Assembly (NCBI RefSeq): GCF_009725235.1
Contig: NZ_WJFC01000233.1
Span: 1-20,470, forward strand
From: Scytonema sp. UIC 10036
GTDB taxonomy: Bacteria > Cyanobacteriota > Cyanobacteriia > Cyanobacteriales > Nostocaceae
Reading direction: 5' to 3'
DNA: 20,470 nucleotides
The translations under genes were made by a program, and so were the position numbers. The notes under the pieces were generated by a model. That model was given only the letters and a program-made list of their open reading frames with translations, ran no database searches and was not told where the DNA came from. Within the stretch, counting starts at the first letter, position 1; every line of letters begins with the position of its first letter. This document shows positions 1 through 7,768 of the stretch, in pieces.

Positions 1-35
1 TCCCCAATCCCCAATCCCTACTGCCCTACTCCCAA
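1..35. repeat. STRR-type heptamer repeats, copy 1
   Basis: The stretch is built from variants of CCCCAAT, CCCTACT and CCCAACT. Short tandem heptamers of the CCCCA(A/G)T type are known as STRR sequences in filamentous cyanobacteria. They are non-coding and help identify the host group. Confidence 0.7.
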
Positions 36-53
36 CTTCACCGCATCTATTGT

Positions 54-100
54 TAACTGGTTAGGAAAGCGCAACTAGTTAACTCTAGTGTAACTGGTTT
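54..100. repeat. TAACYAGTTA motifs, left-hand cluster
   Basis: Three copies of the motif that fills the right end of the window occur here: TAACTGGTTA at 54-63, CAACTAGTTA at 72-81 and TAACTGGTTT at 91-100. Two are in the inverse orientation to most right-end copies. They are spaced 18 and 19 bp, close to the 20-bp phase of the right-end array. Their presence about 20 kb away suggests a second site for the same DNA-binding protein. Confidence 0.6.
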
Positions 101-117
101 ATGCGATCGCATTCAGT

Positions 118-152
118 GCCCAGTCCCTACTCCCCAGTCCCCATCCCCAATC
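118..152. repeat. STRR-type heptamer repeats, copy 2
   Basis: A second block of CCCCAGT/CCCTACT/CCCCAAT heptamers lies just after a HIP1 octamer (GCGATCGC at 103-110). No coding function is seen. From 153 to about 480 I see no convincing gene, RNA or regulatory site; the open frame starting at 161 lacks a ribosome-binding site and protein-like composition. Confidence 0.7.
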
Positions 153-488
153 TTTAACCATTGGATTTAACCAGATATTTTGATAAACCTAACGAGAACT
201 TTCTATGGCTTTGCTTACCGAACTTTATTAGCCTCAAAAAGCACCTTAAAGAAACCCTACCACTGATACCAACCTTTTTTCAAAAATACCAACTTTTTCT
301 ACCCGTAGCCAGACGAAGTAAATATAGATTATTAGGATTTAATCTGTCGATCCATATACTTTCCACTTAGAGATATACTCCCGTCTCTTTAATGACGTAG
401 GACAAAGCTTTTGCAGCGCGTCACGTGAAAGCCCTCTAAAATCGCCAGCACAACGCATGAAAAGCAGCAACCATAGAATCTATCATCC

Positions 489-860
489 TGAGGGGTAACG
501 CGGCTTCTAGGTACCATTCTAGTCTGGCGACTGCGACATAAACTACATTTGTAACACAAAACCTAAGTACTGGCGACGGGTTTGAGGTATAAGTGACCAC
601 TGGCGACGGAGCTTATCTTTCAGTATCAGCACTGGCGACGGGTTTGATGTATAAGTGACCACTGGCGACGGAGTTTATTTACTTAGTTCTACAATCGCCT
701 ACACGGTGCCTGAAATACTCTCTTGGTTCCATACATCATCGTGAGGGGTAACGCGGCTTCTAGGTGCCTTTCTCGTCTGGCGACGGCTACATATAACACA
801 AATGTAGTATAAATTCAGTACTGGCGACGGAATTTTTGTGTCTTCTACCACTGGCGACGG
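489..860. repeat. CTGGCGACGG direct-repeat array
   Basis: Eight copies of CTGGCGAC(G/T)G lie in one orientation at 524, 570, 600, 632, 662, 777, 821 and 851. Three pairs (570/600, 632/662, 821/851) are exactly 30 bp apart, close to three helical turns. The two central pairs are part of a 62-bp near-tandem duplication. The outer copies at 524 and 777 are each preceded by a second shared sequence, GAGGGGTAACGCGGCTTCTA (490-509 and 742-761). The stretch holds no plausible gene. Likely roles are an iteron-type protein-binding region (origin or partition site) or operators; the sequence does not decide. Confidence 0.65.
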
Positions 861-926
861 AACTTATGTACTGAAAGGGGGCGAGAGGGCGATCGCGTAG
901 TGAGTACAGCTGCTCGGAAACAACAA

Positions 927-949
927 ACCCCAGCTACGGGCGCTGGGGT
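927..949 (-). terminator. Probable intrinsic terminator of the minus-strand terminase operon
   Basis: The arms ACCCCAGC (927-934) and GCTGGGGT (942-949) form an 8-bp GC-rich stem with a 7-nt loop. Read on the minus strand the stem is followed by TTTGTTGTTTCC, a U-rich though interrupted tail. It lies about 40 bp past the stop codon of the last minus-strand gene. The same CCCCAGC/GCTGGGG stem recurs in the hairpin at 18977-18997. Confidence 0.6.
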
Positions 950-988
950 CTTGGAATGCGATCGCGATCGGGGAACTGGGGTTCACAT

Positions 989-1702
989 CTATAAGTACTT
1001 TGAGCTTGAAATACTATTTATTGCAGGTAAGCCCAATTTACTACGTTCGGCATTGATTTTCCTTAATTGATTTATTAAAGAAGGTCTTTTACCAGTTTCG
1101 ATTATTGTTCCATCCGTCATCCACGCTTTACTTTCTTGTGTATAAGTATTGTATCGACCCATCATAGCTTGAGGCTCCCGAACAAAAATATCAACACTTA
1201 GAGCATAAAATAGAGTAAATAAAAGAGGATATGTTTTTGTTTGGGCTAAGCACTCTTCTATGAGAAATTCTTTAATTTCAAAATCCCAATCTTCTTGGTA
1301 TTCAGGATTTATGACTAGCTTTTTTTCAGATAATAAAGTACGAGCATATAATATATTTTTTTCGTAGTCTTCATTTTCAAGAGCAAATGTTCTCCATCTA
1401 TAATTTAAATTCTTTTTTTTTAAATATTTGGTATGAATTATCTTCAATGTAAGATTGCTAACAATTAAGTCAACTTCATAGCCTTTTACTATATCTGTTA
1501 ATAAATCGGCAGTTTCTTGTAGATTTATAGTATTATTTAGACCATGAAGTAATACATTGTATCTTTTAGTTTTTTGATTAAATTCTATTATTGAGATTGC
1601 TAATTCCTCCGCACCTTTCGCATGAGCATAGCAAGATACTAAACATTTCTTCTCTTCACTGCTTTCAAAAAATAAAGTGGCAACATTGTCTGGCGCTTCC
1701 AT
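989..1702 (-). CDS. Hypothetical protein, possible nuclease-dead terminase-like RNase H-fold domain
   Basis: This 237-residue protein is not recognised as a named family. Its start overlaps the terminase large-subunit stop as TAATG, so the two are probably translationally coupled, and it is the last gene of the operon before the hairpin at 927-949. Read against the C-terminal nuclease half of the neighbouring terminase (residues about 337-490), the order of predicted strands and helices matches: an opening strand (CLVSCYAHAKG against YYAGLDTSTIG), a charged turn, a helix, a VDLIVSNL strand against VTSIEI, a helix beginning ARTLLSEKKLVINP against MVLALEKQVLKYP, and a closing helix ending in YALSV against FALAV. 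The catalytic Asp of GLD and the HDD pair are absent. A degenerate, possibly regulatory, nuclease-like domain is inference from alignment by eye. The reading frame itself is well supported. Confidence 0.75.
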   Translation of the reverse strand: MEAPDNVATLFFESSEEKKCLVSCYAHAKGAEELAISIIEFNQKTKRYNVLLHGLNNTINLQETADLLTDIVKGYEVDLIVSNLTLKIIHTKYLKKKNLNYRWRTFALENEDYEKNILYARTLLSEKKLVINPEYQEDWDFEIKEFLIEECLAQTKTYPLLFTLFYALSVDIFVREPQAMMGRYNTYTQESKAWMTDGTIIETGKRPSLINQLRKINAERSKLGLPAINSISSSKYL

Positions 1703-3228
1703 TAAATACTCCTAATTTCAATCCCAGCAAATGGATTAGTTTTTTGCTTGTTAAATGGTGTCACCGCTAGCGCAAATGCTACACTCATTACACAATCGTC
1801 ATGCTTCCCCGGTGCGGCTTCTAGCTTCTTTCCATCTCTTCGGAAACTAAGCATTTCATCAATTAGCGGACAGTTGGAAGGGTATTTTAATACTTGTTTT
1901 TCAAGGGCAAGAACCATTGTACTTATCATCGCTGGCTTACTATCTCCAGTGGTGCGGATTGCTTCAAATTCCAAGCTGGGAAATTGTCTTGACAATTGTT
2001 CAAGATATACTAAACCTACTCCTCCTGTAATTTCAATCGATGTTACTCTTGGTCGAAATTTTTTCAGTATCTCTCCTATTTGGTACTGGTGATACTCGCT
2101 TGTTTGTTGACGTTTGCGGTAGAGGTAAACGAGTGAGTATTTACCTTTCCGTTCTTTTAAAATTGACAATACACAGTAGTCATTTCCTATAGTTGAAGTG
2201 TCTAAACCTGCATAGTAGATCGAGTCTTTATCAATGGTTTCCTCATATGCTCCAACGGCATTTAATCGGATAATTTCACTACTAAATACAGCTACAGCTG
2301 AGTCAATGAATCGCAAATCATACTCTCTCGATATCGTCTCCATATCTGTACCATCTTGCTGCATTCGATATTCTAAATAATTTGGCATCTGACTGTAGAT
2401 TGGATGGGCTTTCCAATGCACGATTAGCTTTACAGTATTAGCTTTGTCCACGAACCAATAAAGCCCTGGAATTTCTTTATAGAGTTCACCCTCTGCTACT
2501 CGGATACATAATTCTTCAATATCAATATCTTCGTTATCAGCATTTACTTTGTCCCAGTACCATCCACTTTTAGCGCTTGGAGTACTTACTATTAATTTAG
2601 TAATCGCATCACCTGCGAGCGCTCCAGATGGGCTGCTAGCTGCATAAATTTGTTCTATGTGCTCGACAAACGCTGCCTCATCAAATAGGAAATCTAGAAC
2701 ACTATCGTAAGACCTTGAGCCTTCACGACTTGAATTTTTGAAGTAAATTTCGCCTAGTCCTTTAAACTTTCGATAGCCAACATTTGCAATTTCTTCTGTT
2801 ACATAATCACCAAGACATCCTATCATTGTTTTTGCTCTTCTGCTGATAGCGCTCGCGTCATCGCCATTTCTCATAAAGCACATAGCAGAATAGGCTGGAT
2901 TAATGCAAGCACGATGCAAAAACTTACTAAGAATAAGTTGTGTAAGTCCTAGTTGACGGCTCTTGACAACCACTATATTGTTGTACTCATCCATCAACTG
3001 AGAGAGTACTTTTTGATAGTGGTAAGGGACAAACTTTTTCATTTCTCCCCCACTTCTAATCGTAGTGAGTGCAACAAAATCTTCCCATTGCTCAGGAATC
3101 GATTTTAAAAAACAATCTGAATTGATTTCAATTTGCTTTTTAATTAACTTCAATTCCTGAGCTATTGAGTTGATGCTCATTAGCTGATTTGAGCCTTTTT
3201 GTATTAATTTCTTTGATATCTTCGACAT
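1702..3228 (-). CDS. terL: Terminase large subunit (ATPase plus nuclease)
   Basis: In tailed phages this protein is the packaging motor: an ATPase that drives DNA into the procapsid and a nuclease that cuts it. The N-terminal half has the terminase Walker A variant KSRQLGLTQ (residues 89-97), a Walker B FLFDEAAF (180-187) and a coupling motif IVSTPS (213-218). The C-terminal half is an RNase H-like nuclease with GLDTS (Asp343), SIEI (Glu399) and HDD (476-478). The 508-residue length is normal and no motif is missing, so the enzyme looks intact. The first ATG at 3228 overlaps the upstream gene by 89 bp; an internal ATG at 3180 would cut this to 41 bp, and no ribosome-binding site decides between them. 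No portal, capsid or tail gene is seen in this window, so a packaging role in this replicon is not proven. Confidence 0.88.
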   Translation of the reverse strand: MSKISKKLIQKGSNQLMSINSIAQELKLIKKQIEINSDCFLKSIPEQWEDFVALTTIRSGGEMKKFVPYHYQKVLSQLMDEYNNIVVVKSRQLGLTQLILSKFLHRACINPAYSAMCFMRNGDDASAISRRAKTMIGCLGDYVTEEIANVGYRKFKGLGEIYFKNSSREGSRSYDSVLDFLFDEAAFVEHIEQIYAASSPSGALAGDAITKLIVSTPSAKSGWYWDKVNADNEDIDIEELCIRVAEGELYKEIPGLYWFVDKANTVKLIVHWKAHPIYSQMPNYLEYRMQQDGTDMETISREYDLRFIDSAVAVFSSEIIRLNAVGAYEETIDKDSIYYAGLDTSTIGNDYCVLSILKERKGKYSLVYLYRKRQQTSEYHQYQIGEILKKFRPRVTSIEITGGVGLVYLEQLSRQFPSLEFEAIRTTGDSKPAMISTMVLALEKQVLKYPSNCPLIDEMLSFRRDGKKLEAAPGKHDDCVMSVAFALAVTPFNKQKTNPFAGIEIRSI

Positions 3229-3670
3229 CCTGAATCAACTCATCAATTCCTAATAACGCTCTATTTGCTTCAAAAGCCAGCATAACCGACTCGGTAACAG
3301 ATTTCAAAGACTGAGGGATTCGAGCTTCACTAATATCCAGTGAATCTAAATTTTCTACTCGCTCTTTAAGCTTATTTAAGTAAGCGATCGCTAGCTCATA
3401 AATCAAAGTAGATGCTGAACTATACCGTTGTCGAAACACCTCCAAATCTTCAGTTAAAGACTTTCTAACATCTTCTACGACCACCTGTGTAACAACTTGA
3501 GCTATCTCCTTAGTAGAATTCCCAACAATTTCTTGGAATTCTGGGCGACGCTTTAATCTCTGCACCCAACTACGGCTCTTACCACAAGCCTCAGCGATCT
3601 GACTCTCTGTGAAGCCTGATGAAATTAGTTGTGCTGCTTTTGACTCAAGAACGGTGAGCGGCTTGGGCAT
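3140..3670 (-). CDS. Small-terminase-like HTH DNA-binding protein
   Basis: This is a 176-residue protein with an N-terminal helix-turn-helix (about residues 12-45, from ESKAAQLISSGFTESQIAEA through CGKSRSWVQRLKRRPEF) of the kind found in terminase small subunits and resolvase-type HTH domains. A mostly helical, charged C-terminal region follows and could mediate oligomerisation. It sits immediately upstream of, and overlaps, the terminase large subunit, the standard place for TerS, which recognises the packaging site and feeds DNA to TerL. The function therefore rests on HTH plus position; sequence identity to a named TerS family was not visible. Upstream lie 10-bp phased repeats and a palindrome (3681-3741) that may be its operator. 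Confidence 0.75.
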   Translation of the reverse strand: MPKPLTVLESKAAQLISSGFTESQIAEACGKSRSWVQRLKRRPEFQEIVGNSTKEIAQVVTQVVVEDVRKSLTEDLEVFRQRYSSASTLIYELAIAYLNKLKERVENLDSLDISEARIPQSLKSVTESVMLAFEANRALLGIDELIQDVEDIKEINTKRLKSANEHQLNSSGIEVN

Positions 3671-3680
3671 TTTTGACTCT

Positions 3681-3741
3681 TTTTTGATTCATTTTAAATC
3701 ATTTTGAATCAATTTTAATCATATTATTGAGTCAATAATAT
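3681..3741. promoter_or_regulatory. Phased 10-bp AT-rich repeats and palindrome upstream of the terminase genes
   Basis: Four 10-bp units run head to tail at 3681, 3691, 3701 and 3711, with consensus ATTTTRAATC. They are followed by a perfect palindrome, ATATTATTGA-G-TCAATAATAT (3721-3741). The segment lies between the stop of the Rep gene and the start of the small-terminase-like gene. Helically phased sites with a palindrome suggest an operator, probably for the adjacent HTH protein or the terminase promoter. Intrinsic DNA bending is another possible consequence. Confidence 0.5.
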
Positions 3742-3765
3742 TGTTTTTTGAATTTGCTGCACCGA

Positions 3766-6700
3766 TTAAGCTAAGAGTTCCCGGAGCATTTTGCGCTCTG
3801 CTAACTCCAAGACCCCCCACACCGCTTTTTTGAAACGTTCTGCCCAATCAGCTGTCAGAGCAACGATCATTTCGCGGCTCCTCTCTGCGATCGCAATTCT
3901 CAGATACTCAGCATTGTCAGCAACAATCTCAGGGGCAAAGTCCCCCGTACCACCGTACTTCAGCGCTTCTGCTGCTTCTGCTTCTTCCTTGAGTCTTGCC
4001 GCTTCGGCTGCAGCCGCTACCTTCTGCTCCTCCGCCTTACGTCGCGCTTCTGTATCTCGCACCAGCCACACCTCAAAGATTGGTTCCCGACCATCTGACA
4101 TTGGGATGGGAAGACCGTCTTCACCCAAGATTATTTTTTTAGTTTCTTCATCTGTATGGAACTTTGGAGCGGGCAAAGAATAATATCTAATTTCGGAATC
4201 TCGCTTGCCTTTGCGGGAATAGCATACCATTTTGTGTCCGAGCAATGCTAATATATCTTGAACGCATTTTAATCGCTTCTTCTCATTTTTGACTTGCTTT
4301 GAAAGGTCAAGCCCGATGACAGTTTTTACGTGGTGAACATTGGATTTTATCTTCTCAAAAATGTCGATAATTACCGGATGATCGTTGTGGAACCCACTGC
4401 CCTGGTACAATCTTTGGATGCCAAGATAATCTAAGAAACCTATTTTTAACTGCATTAAGCTCTTATTGGTATCGACTATAAAATAATCTCCACTCCCTTG
4501 TACAATCGACTTTTCGACTAATTGCGTATCGTGGAACGAAAGGAAGTCTCTACCTGGTTTGAAGAAGTAATCTAATCTGATTTTGGTGCCCCATCTGTCG
4601 TCGTCTTTCTTTACTAGTTCTTCTGTACAATCAACAAGGTATTTTCGCTCAATTACTCCCTTCCTTAACTCCAATAATTCATCAGTTGTCCTCTCCTGTT
4701 GTTTGCTTAACTTTTCAAATTGCTCGTCAGTGCGCTTGGCAGCCGCCGCAACATCTTTACAATGTTTCTCGTAAATTTCGTCGCGTACTGTCTTGATTTC
4801 GTCCTTCACCGCATCAGGAGAAATATTCTGCTCTTGACCTTCTTCAAGTTCATCTGAAATATCTGGTTTCTCTGCTTTTTTAGAATCTTTCCAGTCAACA
4901 ACAATGTGACCTTCTTCCTTCAAATCTTCAAGAATGGTTTGGGCGTATTTCCACATCCCCGCATTGATAATAGACCCCAACTTCGCCCAAGTTTCCAAGC
5001 AGATCGGAGAAAAACTACCGTCGGGCATTTCTACGAGACCTGCTTCAACAAGTTTTTTGCGGTTAGTATTATCAAGCTGCTTTTGCGATCCTATCAACCC
5101 CGACGGAGTTACTGAACTATTGCCAACAAAATTAATACCTTGACCCTTAAGCCAAACATATCGGGGAATTGGATTACGATCGCGACTAAGATGCTGCCTC
5201 ACTCCATCAGCTGTCTGTACTCCTTGGAAAATGCCCCAAACTCCATCAAAATGTTTAACATCAAGGGATACACCAGTTTCAATCGTTGGAGAACAAATCA
5301 CTAAGTCATAATCCACTACTGCCTTATTCAAATTTTGGGTAGATTTAAATGCTGGATGCGTTGGGTTAGAAACAGTTTCTGAGTCAATTCTTAAGATTCT
5401 AAGATGGGGAAACTTGCGTTTGAAGTACTCCTCTAAGGTCTGGGTGCCCCAAGTAGATTTTGGCTTTTGTCCAGAAACACAAACTAATGCTTTCTCCCCT
5501 TCTGCTATTTTTTTCTCCAGCGCGGCAACAAGTGAAGCTGGGGTAGTGCCACCAAAGCGGTGAATTGTCCAGGGCTGATTAAATCGAAACTCATTAACCA
5601 GTAAGAATCGCTCAGGAGAAAAACCTAATAGACCTTCAATGAAATCAACGGCAATATCGTTTAGATCGGCATCACCAACGATAATTTTGCCACCAGTAGA
5701 AATAACAAATCTCAGTAGTTCTTGAAGAGTCTTGACAATGGCAACGCGGTTTGATTTACACGTGCTGCTAGACAAGAGATGCCAGATAACCTGCTGTACT
5801 TCATCAAGAATAACCCATGCCCCACGCCACTCCTCATAGTTGAAATGCGCTTGGCTCTTAGGATGTAAGCTGTCAATACACATCCCATAGCCCAACAATC
5901 CTCCTTCTTCTGCTTGTTTGCGTTCGGTGAGATATGGAACGCCAATTCGAGCCGCACCTTGCAACGACAATTGAATCCTGTGTGTTATAAAAAGTACCCG
6001 CCGTTCTCCACTTCGTAGAATGGGGTCACACAAGAATGAGTACCATTCTGTTTTTCCGGTTCCCTTGGGCGCTTTAACGGCAATAAATTGAGCAGACACT
6101 GGTGGGAGAACTTCACAGATGTAACGCTGGTTAAGTATTAGGTCTGGAGTATATGTCAGCTCCTTCAGTTGCTTGGTCTGCCACTGGTCAAAACTTAATG
6201 CGTTACGGTAAAGGTCATCAAATTTTCCCCGACCATGAGCAACGAGAACATCGTCAACTCCTTTGCCCATTACTGGATGCCAGGTGATGACCTTCGCTTC
6301 GCACTTTTGGACAAGGAATAATTTTGCAGTTTTAGCGATCGCTTTATTGACATTTCGCACCGTCTCCCGCTTGGAATCTTGGTCAAAGCAGAAGTAGATT
6401 CGCCTGCCTGCCTGGGCAAATACCTGTAACTGGGGAATTAAGGAAGCCATGCCGATGGAGTGACCTTCTTCATCTCTCGGTTGTCGGATACCAGACCAAA
6501 TTCCCGGTATCGCGATCGCAACATACCCACAGCTGAGAACGGACGCTGATTTTTTTACCCCCTCGCAAATAATCAGTGGAATTTTGGGATTTTGGAGAAC
6601 CCATTGCCAGAAAATGAAAGGGTCCTCTTTGACTTGCCGATAGTTCTCTGGTAAAACAACATCGTAACGACGGCTAATTAGTTGGAAGATAGCGATCGGG

Positions 6701-7362
6701 ACTCGGAGAGCAAAAATTTCCGTAGGCACCCCTTGAGGATGCTCATATTTTTGCAATTTCCCTTTTTTCTCGTCCACACGGGGATTATTGGGCTTGAAGC
6801 AACCCCACAAACTGTCCTGCCCAGTCAGGATATCTACACCAGAACACCACCAGCCACCATCATCTAGGTGCTTGTATCGATTTAATACCCCTAATGATAG
6901 CCTACCCGTATTAGTTCGAGGTAGCTTATCGGAGTAGAGCAAGTAACTGTAAGGCGTTTGTCCTTCTAATGTCCTAAGGTTGAGACTTGTTAGTTCCGGA
7001 TCGATAGCACTTCCTTGTACCCACTCTGCGATGTGTTTGTCTGCAAAGTATTTGTCGCTGGAGAACAGGGAGCGCTCATTGTTACTGTCCCATCTGGATT
7101 TCGTTGCAGGATTGGTCGGCTCATTACAATTTGAGTTGCCATCTGCTGATTCATCCCTTGTTTCACCATCTCGGAGATAATTTTCTTTTGCATCCTCTTG
7201 TACTTCTTGGTGCCTGGGTGCAATACCTTTGACTTCTTCAATGACGGTTCCACTTTTCTTCCCTTTTACTAATTTAAAAATCTGCCGCGAAAACTGGCGA
7301 GCGCTGATTTTTGCTCTATCACCTTTTACTCTGGGCTTGCCGAATCCTTGGGAGGCTCTCAT
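3766..7362 (-). CDS. CyRepA1-type plasmid replication protein (Toprim-like plus helicase)
   Basis: This 1198-residue protein has the layout of the cyanobacterial CyRepA1/origin-binding helicase family. A Toprim-like (DUF3854-type) region includes ICEGVKKS (Glu267), CFDQDSK (about 325-331) and GVDD (368-371). A superfamily-2-like helicase core follows with Walker A APKGTGKT (431-438), Walker B LDEVQQ (519-524), GDADL (563-567), SPTIETGVSLD (691-701) and QHLSRDR (723-729). The C-terminal third contains charged helices and an Ala/Glu-rich coil near residues 1110-1145. The protein is expected to bind and open the plasmid origin and perhaps prime synthesis. GGGAGG sits 7 nt upstream of the ATG, and the ATG overlaps the stop of a 55-codon gene as ATGA, so expression is probably coupled to it. 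The motifs are visible; the family name is from memory of the domain order. Confidence 0.85.
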   Translation of the reverse strand: MRASQGFGKPRVKGDRAKISARQFSRQIFKLVKGKKSGTVIEEVKGIAPRHQEVQEDAKENYLRDGETRDESADGNSNCNEPTNPATKSRWDSNNERSLFSSDKYFADKHIAEWVQGSAIDPELTSLNLRTLEGQTPYSYLLYSDKLPRTNTGRLSLGVLNRYKHLDDGGWWCSGVDILTGQDSLWGCFKPNNPRVDEKKGKLQKYEHPQGVPTEIFALRVPIAIFQLISRRYDVVLPENYRQVKEDPFIFWQWVLQNPKIPLIICEGVKKSASVLSCGYVAIAIPGIWSGIRQPRDEEGHSIGMASLIPQLQVFAQAGRRIYFCFDQDSKRETVRNVNKAIAKTAKLFLVQKCEAKVITWHPVMGKGVDDVLVAHGRGKFDDLYRNALSFDQWQTKQLKELTYTPDLILNQRYICEVLPPVSAQFIAVKAPKGTGKTEWYSFLCDPILRSGERRVLFITHRIQLSLQGAARIGVPYLTERKQAEEGGLLGYGMCIDSLHPKSQAHFNYEEWRGAWVILDEVQQVIWHLLSSSTCKSNRVAIVKTLQELLRFVISTGGKIIVGDADLNDIAVDFIEGLLGFSPERFLLVNEFRFNQPWTIHRFGGTTPASLVAALEKKIAEGEKALVCVSGQKPKSTWGTQTLEEYFKRKFPHLRILRIDSETVSNPTHPAFKSTQNLNKAVVDYDLVICSPTIETGVSLDVKHFDGVWGIFQGVQTADGVRQHLSRDRNPIPRYVWLKGQGINFVGNSSVTPSGLIGSQKQLDNTNRKKLVEAGLVEMPDGSFSPICLETWAKLGSIINAGMWKYAQTILEDLKEEGHIVVDWKDSKKAEKPDISDELEEGQEQNISPDAVKDEIKTVRDEIYEKHCKDVAAAAKRTDEQFEKLSKQQERTTDELLELRKGVIERKYLVDCTEELVKKDDDRWGTKIRLDYFFKPGRDFLSFHDTQLVEKSIVQGSGDYFIVDTNKSLMQLKIGFLDYLGIQRLYQGSGFHNDHPVIIDIFEKIKSNVHHVKTVIGLDLSKQVKNEKKRLKCVQDILALLGHKMVCYSRKGKRDSEIRYYSLPAPKFHTDEETKKIILGEDGLPIPMSDGREPIFEVWLVRDTEARRKAEEQKVAAAAEAARLKEEAEAAEALKYGGTGDFAPEIVADNAEYLRIAIAERSREMIVALTADWAERFKKAVWGVLELAERKMLRELLA

Positions 7363-7526
7363 GCTTCCACCTCCCTTTGCTGCAAATACGCCAAGAGAGT
7401 GATTGCAGCGTCACCGCTATAACCGAGCAATTCTAGGCAATTCAGGCAATCTGTAAGCTGTTTCTGCTTGATAAATCTATCAAGGCTTGGTAGAATGTCA
7501 TCAATGTAGTATTTGAAGTAATTCAT
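7359..7526 (-). CDS. 55-residue leader protein coupled to the Rep gene
   Basis: A small open frame starts at the ATG at 7526, preceded by AAGGAGGG with a spacing of about 7 nt, and ends in a TGA that overlaps the Rep ATG (ATGA). The peptide begins MNYFKYYIDDILPSLDRFIK and is mostly predicted helix, with two Cys residues near its middle. I do not recognise a family. The strong ribosome-binding site, complete lack of gap and placement before a rep gene suggest either a small helical partner of Rep or a leader whose translation sets Rep level, as leader peptides do in some plasmid copy-control systems. Confidence 0.65.
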   Translation of the reverse strand: MNYFKYYIDDILPSLDRFIKQKQLTDCLNCLELLGYSGDAAITLLAYLQQREVEA

Positions 7527-7768
7527 GGGTTGTCCCTCCTTTTGTTGTTGGAGCGACAGCCTTTAACTTTTGCCTATAGCGGTGTATAGACACAACTCGC
7601 TAGAATAAAATCTTGAAAGTGTATTGATTGGTTGGTGGTCTCAATGGTGAAACAGCCAACAATAAGAGTAGAGTTGTTTTGGCTAAAGACTGCCATCCAT
7701 TTTTATTACAATTTTCAGTGAACCATATCTAAAAATCGTTTTGGGAACTATTCGTATATTTACAAAAC
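7527..7768. other. Rep-proximal intergenic region, candidate promoter/origin
   Basis: This gap separates the rep leader from the 7769-8734 gene. It is AT-rich to the right and has short repeats such as CTATAGCGGTGTATAGACAC (7573-7592) and a weak GTTGG/CCAAC pairing (7631-7652), but no clear iteron array, long hairpin or convincing -10/-35 pair. It must hold at least the promoter of the Rep operon unless transcription reads in from upstream. An origin or antisense RNA here is possible by position only. Confidence 0.3.

Noticed and set aside
161..370. 69-codon open frame on the plus strand
   Set aside because: No ribosome-binding site, no recognisable domain, and it lies in repeat-rich non-coding DNA after STRR heptamers.
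489..860. CRISPR array
   Set aside because: The repeated unit is only about 10 bp, spacing is irregular between pairs and the intervals are themselves partly repeated, so there are no unique spacers; no cas gene is present.
3791..4183. 130-codon plus-strand frame opposite the Rep C-terminus
   Set aside because: It is the Ala/Ser-rich complement of the Glu/Ala coiled coil of the Rep protein, a typical shadow.
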